DNA of 8,491 nucleotides from Bacillus sp. (in: firmicutes) (GTDB lineage Bacteria; Bacillota; Bacilli; Bacillales; Cytobacillaceae). A program made the position numbers and the translations under genes. Numbering within the stretch: position 1 is the stretch's first letter; each line of letters begins with the position of its first letter. The stretch spans positions 1 to 8,491 of the forward strand of contig DMSR01000320.1 in NCBI GenBank assembly GCA_003457145.1. Direction: 5' to 3'. This document shows, one piece after another, positions 6,337 to 8,491 of the stretch. The notes beneath the pieces were generated by a model that saw only the letters and a list, made by a program, of their open reading frames with translations, was not told the DNA's origin and did no database searches.

Positions 6337-6364
6337 TAAAAAAAGGAACCGTTAAGGTTCCTTT
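6337..6364 (-). terminator. Rho-independent terminator of ykuJ
   Basis: Minus strand: AAAGGAACC (6356-6364) pairs perfectly with GGTTCCTTT (6342-6350) across a 5-nt loop, and the T-run continues through 6341-6339. It starts 3 nt after the ykuJ stop codon. It separates ykuJ from darB. Confidence 0.88.
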
Positions 6365-6367
6365 GCA

Positions 6368-6604
6368 TTATTGAATTAAATCAAAAATCTCAATCGTAAT
6401 CATATCAATATTATCAAACTGATATTTCTTAGGCTTTTCTTTTTCATTATATATTTCCAATTCGTATGTCTCCGTTTTTGGATGGTATGTAACCTGGCAT
6501 TTGCGCTCACCATTTACCTCAAAAAAGCGTTGTGCAGGTTCTCCTCCAGTGGATTGCTCTTGCAGGTTCTTTAATCGGGTAATAATTCCTTGAAGCTGTG
6601 ACAT
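6368..6604 (-). CDS. ykuJ: YkuJ family protein (DUF1797), unknown function
   Basis: The 78-aa cytosolic protein begins MSQLQGIITRLKNLQEQ and ends in FDNIDMITIEIFDLIQ, both closely similar to B. subtilis YkuJ (79 aa as remembered). The N-terminal helix, the central FFEVNGERKCQVTYHPKTETYELEIY strand region and the acidic C-terminal helix fit the small alpha/beta fold known for this family. The biochemical function is unknown. The ATG at 6602-6604 follows a purine-rich AAGGAGAGGGAG (6609-6620). It has a strong terminator immediately downstream and is divergent from the MBL-glutaredoxin operon. No clear -35/-10 pair was found for it. Its partner ykuK of B. subtilis is not downstream here. Confidence 0.9.
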   Translation of the reverse strand: MSQLQGIITRLKNLQEQSTGGEPAQRFFEVNGERKCQVTYHPKTETYELEIYNEKEKPKKYQFDNIDMITIEIFDLIQ

Positions 6605-6674
6605 TTGCTCCCTCTCCTTTCAAAGCGAAAACCAATTATCTATCAATAGGTTTCTCAATTGGCATATTTATATC

Positions 6675-6719
6675 CATGTAAAATGATTTCAGAATATTCT
6701 ATACATTATTCTTTACATG
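6675..6719. promoter_or_regulatory. Inverted repeat in the divergent ykuJ/MBL intergenic region
   Basis: CATGTAAA (6675-6682) and TTTACATG (6712-6719) are perfect 8-bp inverted repeats 29 nt apart, with a 10-bp palindrome AGAATATTCT (6691-6700) near their centre. The right arm contains the -35 box of the MBL promoter. This arrangement could be an operator, but AT-rich chance pairing is not excluded. Confidence 0.35.
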
Positions 6720-6740
6720 TCAATATTAACAGAATAAAAT
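6712..6740 (+). promoter_or_regulatory. Sigma-A promoter of the MBL-glutaredoxin operon
   Basis: TTTACA (6712-6717) and TAAAAT (6735-6740) are separated by exactly 17 nt, and each differs from consensus by one base. The predicted start is near 6747, leaving a leader of about 40 nt to the TTG at 6788. Confidence 0.75.
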
Positions 6741-6773
6741 ATTGTCAGGCGATGTACAAGTAAAAGCTTTGCT

Positions 6774-6780
6774 AAAGGAG
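6774..6780 (+). promoter_or_regulatory. Ribosome binding site deciding the TTG start of the MBL gene
   Basis: AAAGGAG ends 7 nt before the TTG at 6788-6790, ideal spacing for this unusual start codon. No in-frame ATG is available until residue 21. Confidence 0.75.
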
Positions 6781-6787
6781 TGTTTTT

Positions 6788-7735
6788 TTGAAAAAACCTG
6801 AGCAGTTAACGGAAAAAGTGTTTTTGATAGACGATTTAGATTTAGGCATGGCCGAACGCACTGGGACCTATGTGCTGATGGAAAACAAAATAACTCTGGT
6901 AGAAACTTCTGCCAGCCCGTCGGTGCCCCATATTCTCAAAGGCCTAAAAGCACTTGGTATTAATCCCCTGGATGTGGCCTACATAATCGTAACCCATATC
7001 CACCTCGATCATGCTGGAGGGGCTGGAATGATGATGGAGCACTGTCCCAATGCTAAAGTTGTCGTCCATCCAAAGGGAGCAAGACATCTGGCAAATCCTT
7101 CACGGCTGATCCTGGGGGCGAAGGCTGTCTATGGAGAAAAATTCAATGAGTTATTTCATCCGATCCTGCCAGTCCCTGAGGATAGAATCCTCATTAAGAA
7201 AGATGGGGACTTACTGGAGCTTGGAGAAGAATTAACCCTTCTTTTTATCGATACACCAGGTCATGCTAACCATCATTTCAGCATTTACCATCCGTCTTCC
7301 AAGGGAATTTTCTCTGGCGACACTGCTGGCATATTTTATCCGCAAATTTACAAAGAGGGAATCGAGCTTTACCTCCCATCTACCTCTCCTAATCAGTTCG
7401 ATCCAGAGAAGATGCTCCAATCCATAGAACGATACAAAGAATTGGGGGTTGAACGAATTTTCTTTGGCCATTACGGTATGTCTGAGAACCCGACGGAGGC
7501 ATTCAGGCAAGTGGGGAGCTGGCTGGACAGCTTTATTCAGGAAGCAAAAATTGTTGTGTCTGACAATGAAAATACGAGTGAACAGGTAGAACTGATTGCC
7601 CAAAGGCTATATACTAAAATAACTGCACATCTGCTACAACAGGGATTTGCTGATACTCACCCCATTTACGAACTTCTGAAATTGGACACGAAAGTAAGTG
7701 CTATGGGTCTTGCAGATTATTTTAACAAACATTAA
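6788..7735 (+). CDS. MBL-fold metallo-hydrolase
   Basis: The 315-aa protein, probably cytosolic since no signal peptide is visible, has the complete metallo-beta-lactamase metal-site set: THIHLDH (His70, His72, Asp74, His75), GHANHH (His159), SGDTAG (Asp178) and FFGHYG (His228). It can therefore bind two metal ions. Family members include glyoxalase II-like thioesterases, lactonases and other hydrolases. The C-terminal 80 residues (from about 235) are helical and may cap the active site. The substrate cannot be deduced. Translation starts at TTG 6788 behind AAAGGAG. Its stop codon overlaps the ribosome binding site of the downstream glutaredoxin-like gene, so the two are co-transcribed and probably translationally coupled. 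This pairing hints at a thiol-related role (inference). Confidence 0.9.
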   Translation: MKKPEQLTEKVFLIDDLDLGMAERTGTYVLMENKITLVETSASPSVPHILKGLKALGINPLDVAYIIVTHIHLDHAGGAGMMMEHCPNAKVVVHPKGARHLANPSRLILGAKAVYGEKFNELFHPILPVPEDRILIKKDGDLLELGEELTLLFIDTPGHANHHFSIYHPSSKGIFSGDTAGIFYPQIYKEGIELYLPSTSPNQFDPEKMLQSIERYKELGVERIFFGHYGMSENPTEAFRQVGSWLDSFIQEAKIVVSDNENTSEQVELIAQRLYTKITAHLLQQGFADTHPIYELLKLDTKVSAMGLADYFNKH

Positions 7736-7741
7736 GGAGGT
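7734..7741 (+). promoter_or_regulatory. Ribosome binding site of the glutaredoxin-like gene, overlapping the MBL stop codon
   Basis: AAGGAGGT is a near-perfect anti-16S match, 10 nt before ATG 7752. Its first two bases are the last two of the MBL stop codon TAA (7733-7735). This fixes the start at 7752 instead of an upstream ATG at 7698. Confidence 0.8.
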
Positions 7742-7751
7742 ACCCGATAAC

Positions 7752-7991
7752 ATGACAGACATTATCGTTTACACACAGAACGAATGCCCCCCTTGCCAAA
7801 TTGTTAAGATGTTTCTAAAAGAATATAAATTTTCTTTTACAGAAAAGAATATACACAACGATAACCAAAGCAGACTGCAATTAACGGACCTATATGGATC
7901 TTATTCTACGCCAACCATCGTTGTCGGCAATGAAGTAATTATTGGTTTTGATCTGGAGAAGCTAAAAAAAGTATTGAATATAGAGCAATAA
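7752..7991 (+). CDS. Small glutaredoxin-like thiol-disulfide protein (CPPC)
   Basis: The 79-aa protein has a single thioredoxin-fold domain of the glutaredoxin/NrdH type. It shows a first strand DIIVYTQ, the redox motif CPPC (Cys12-Cys15), the cis-proline segment YSTPTIVVGN (51-60, with Pro54) and the IIGFD turn (63-67). Glutaredoxins usually carry CPYC and NrdH proteins CVQC or similar, so CPPC is a variation. In an organism expected to use bacillithiol, its electron donor is uncertain (thioredoxin reductase or bacilliredoxin system). It is the second gene of an operon with the MBL hydrolase and is followed by a strong terminator. No membrane segment or export signal is visible. Confidence 0.87.
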   Translation: MTDIIVYTQNECPPCQIVKMFLKEYKFSFTEKNIHNDNQSRLQLTDLYGSYSTPTIVVGNEVIIGFDLEKLKKVLNIEQ

Positions 7992-8021
7992 AAGAAGCCT
8001 ATCGCAACAAATTGTTCTAAA

Positions 8022-8057
8022 CAAAGCAAAAGGTGCCAACTGGCACCTTTTGCTTTG
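8022..8057. terminator. Bidirectional terminator between convergent genes
   Basis: A perfect 16-bp stem, CAAAGCAAAAGGTGCC (8022-8037) with its complement (8042-8057), surrounds a 4-nt loop. The arms supply A- and T-rich tails in both directions. It lies 31 nt after the glutaredoxin stop and 5 nt beyond the stop of the minus-strand gene at 8062, so it serves both. Confidence 0.88.
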
Positions 8058-8061
8058 AGTT

Positions 8062-8491
8062 TTATAAATATCCAAATAACAGTGTCCTGCTTTCACTTCC
8101 AAAAACAACTCCAAATTCTATGAATGTTTTTAATGAAGCAAAATTAGGACCAAACACTAACGATTGCGGGATTAAATTATTATTTTCAGGCATTGCTTCT
8201 GAAACATTCTTTTTCTTGATATTCTCTGGGTATGCTTTCTTAATCACTTCTTCAGGAATGTCATTGTATAAGTAATCTGCTACCTTCCATCTGTTCTCCT
8301 GCTTAACAAGCCTTAGTCCTTCATAGTGGTTTTCATAACTTACCGGGCCTTCGACATTGCCGGGGAAATACTCGACAACATAGATTTCATCATCCATATT
8401 CACTATCTTTGTTCTTTCAGAGAATGCATAGAAAGGAATGTAATAGGGGGCAAAATCGGTACCATATGTGCTGTATTGATTTTCCTGACCC
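8062..8491 (-). CDS. Hypothetical protein, C-terminal part only (start beyond right edge)
   Basis: The frame is open without a stop from 8491 to the TAA at 8062-8064, giving 142 full codons. It therefore extends beyond the GTG at 8401-8403 and its true start lies outside the window. I do not recognise the family. The visible part is soluble and rich in aromatic and charged residues. The segment VSYENHYEGLRLVKQENRWKVADYLYND resembles the strand-turn-strand pattern of NTF2-like folds, in which a solvent-exposed strand carries a Trp-Lys-Val pair, but this is a weak structural guess. It converges on the glutaredoxin operon and shares its terminator. Confidence 0.75.
   Translation of the reverse strand, partial: GQENQYSTYGTDFAPYYIPFYAFSERTKIVNMDDEIYVVEYFPGNVEGPVSYENHYEGLRLVKQENRWKVADYLYNDIPEEVIKKAYPENIKKKNVSEAMPENNNLIPQSLVFGPNFASLKTFIEFGVVFGSESRTLLFGYL

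Noticed and set aside
7232..7603. 123-codon open frame on the minus strand opposite the MBL gene
   Set aside because: The strand opposite carries intact catalytic motifs throughout. This frame has no recognisable domain or ribosome binding site.
7698..7751. Upstream ATG for the glutaredoxin-like gene
   Set aside because: It overlaps the MBL coding sequence, lacks a ribosome binding site, and adds a tail not seen in the family. AAGGAGGT before 7752 decides the start.
1..8491. CRISPR arrays, IS elements, tRNA/rRNA genes, toxin-antitoxin or phage-defence genes
   Set aside because: No regularly spaced repeats, transposase motifs, tRNA cloverleaf sequences or defence-type domains were seen on either strand.

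Overview
The window looks like chromosomal DNA of a member of the Bacillaceae. It has AT-rich intergenic DNA, strong GGAGG-type ribosome binding sites, TTG starts and sigma-A type promoters. Its gene content matches the Bacillus subtilis yku region as I remember it: ykuJ, ykuL (darB/cbpB), ccpC, dapH (ykuQ), dapL (ykuR) and ykuU, here in that order on the minus strand. The proteins resemble their B. subtilis counterparts closely but not identically, so I infer a related genus or species rather than B. subtilis itself.

Layout from left to right: (1) 1-404, minus, the N-terminal part of a 2-Cys peroxiredoxin (ykuU type), with a good sigma-A promoter and a leader hairpin. (2) 405-846, an AT-rich gap with no gene. 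(3) 847-2738, minus, the lysine/diaminopimelate genes dapH then dapL, with a terminator-like hairpin between them. (4) 2888-3778, minus, ccpC, whose own promoter carries a perfect ATAA-N7-TTAT box, the CcpC recognition pattern. (5) 3970-5487, minus, a 14-TM DHA2-type MFS efflux pump that is not at this position in B. subtilis. (6) 5576-6022, minus, the c-di-AMP-binding CBS protein DarB with its own terminator. (7) about 6121-6311, a block of higher GC content with no convincing gene, possibly a dispersed repeat. (8) 6368-6604, minus, ykuJ (DUF1797) with a terminator. (9) 6788-7991, plus, a two-gene operon encoding an MBL-fold hydrolase and a small CPPC glutaredoxin-like protein. (10) 8062-8491, minus, the C-terminal part of an unknown protein that converges on the glutaredoxin gene and shares a bidirectional terminator with it.

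The genes form a housekeeping neighbourhood. DapH and DapL catalyse two steps of the acetylated diaminopimelate branch (cell wall and lysine). CcpC represses TCA-cycle genes in response to citrate. DarB links c-di-AMP to (p)ppGpp and pyruvate metabolism. YkuU removes peroxides. Relative to B. subtilis, ykuK, abbA, the flavodoxin genes ykuN-O-P, and ykuS/T are missing from the expected positions. The MFS gene, the anonymous block and the MBL-glutaredoxin operon lie at the breaks in synteny.

I found no new defence system, CRISPR array, IS element, tRNA or rRNA. The most informative observations are the CcpC box over the ccpC promoter, the hairpin between dapH and dapL, and the 190-bp block between ykuJ and darB.
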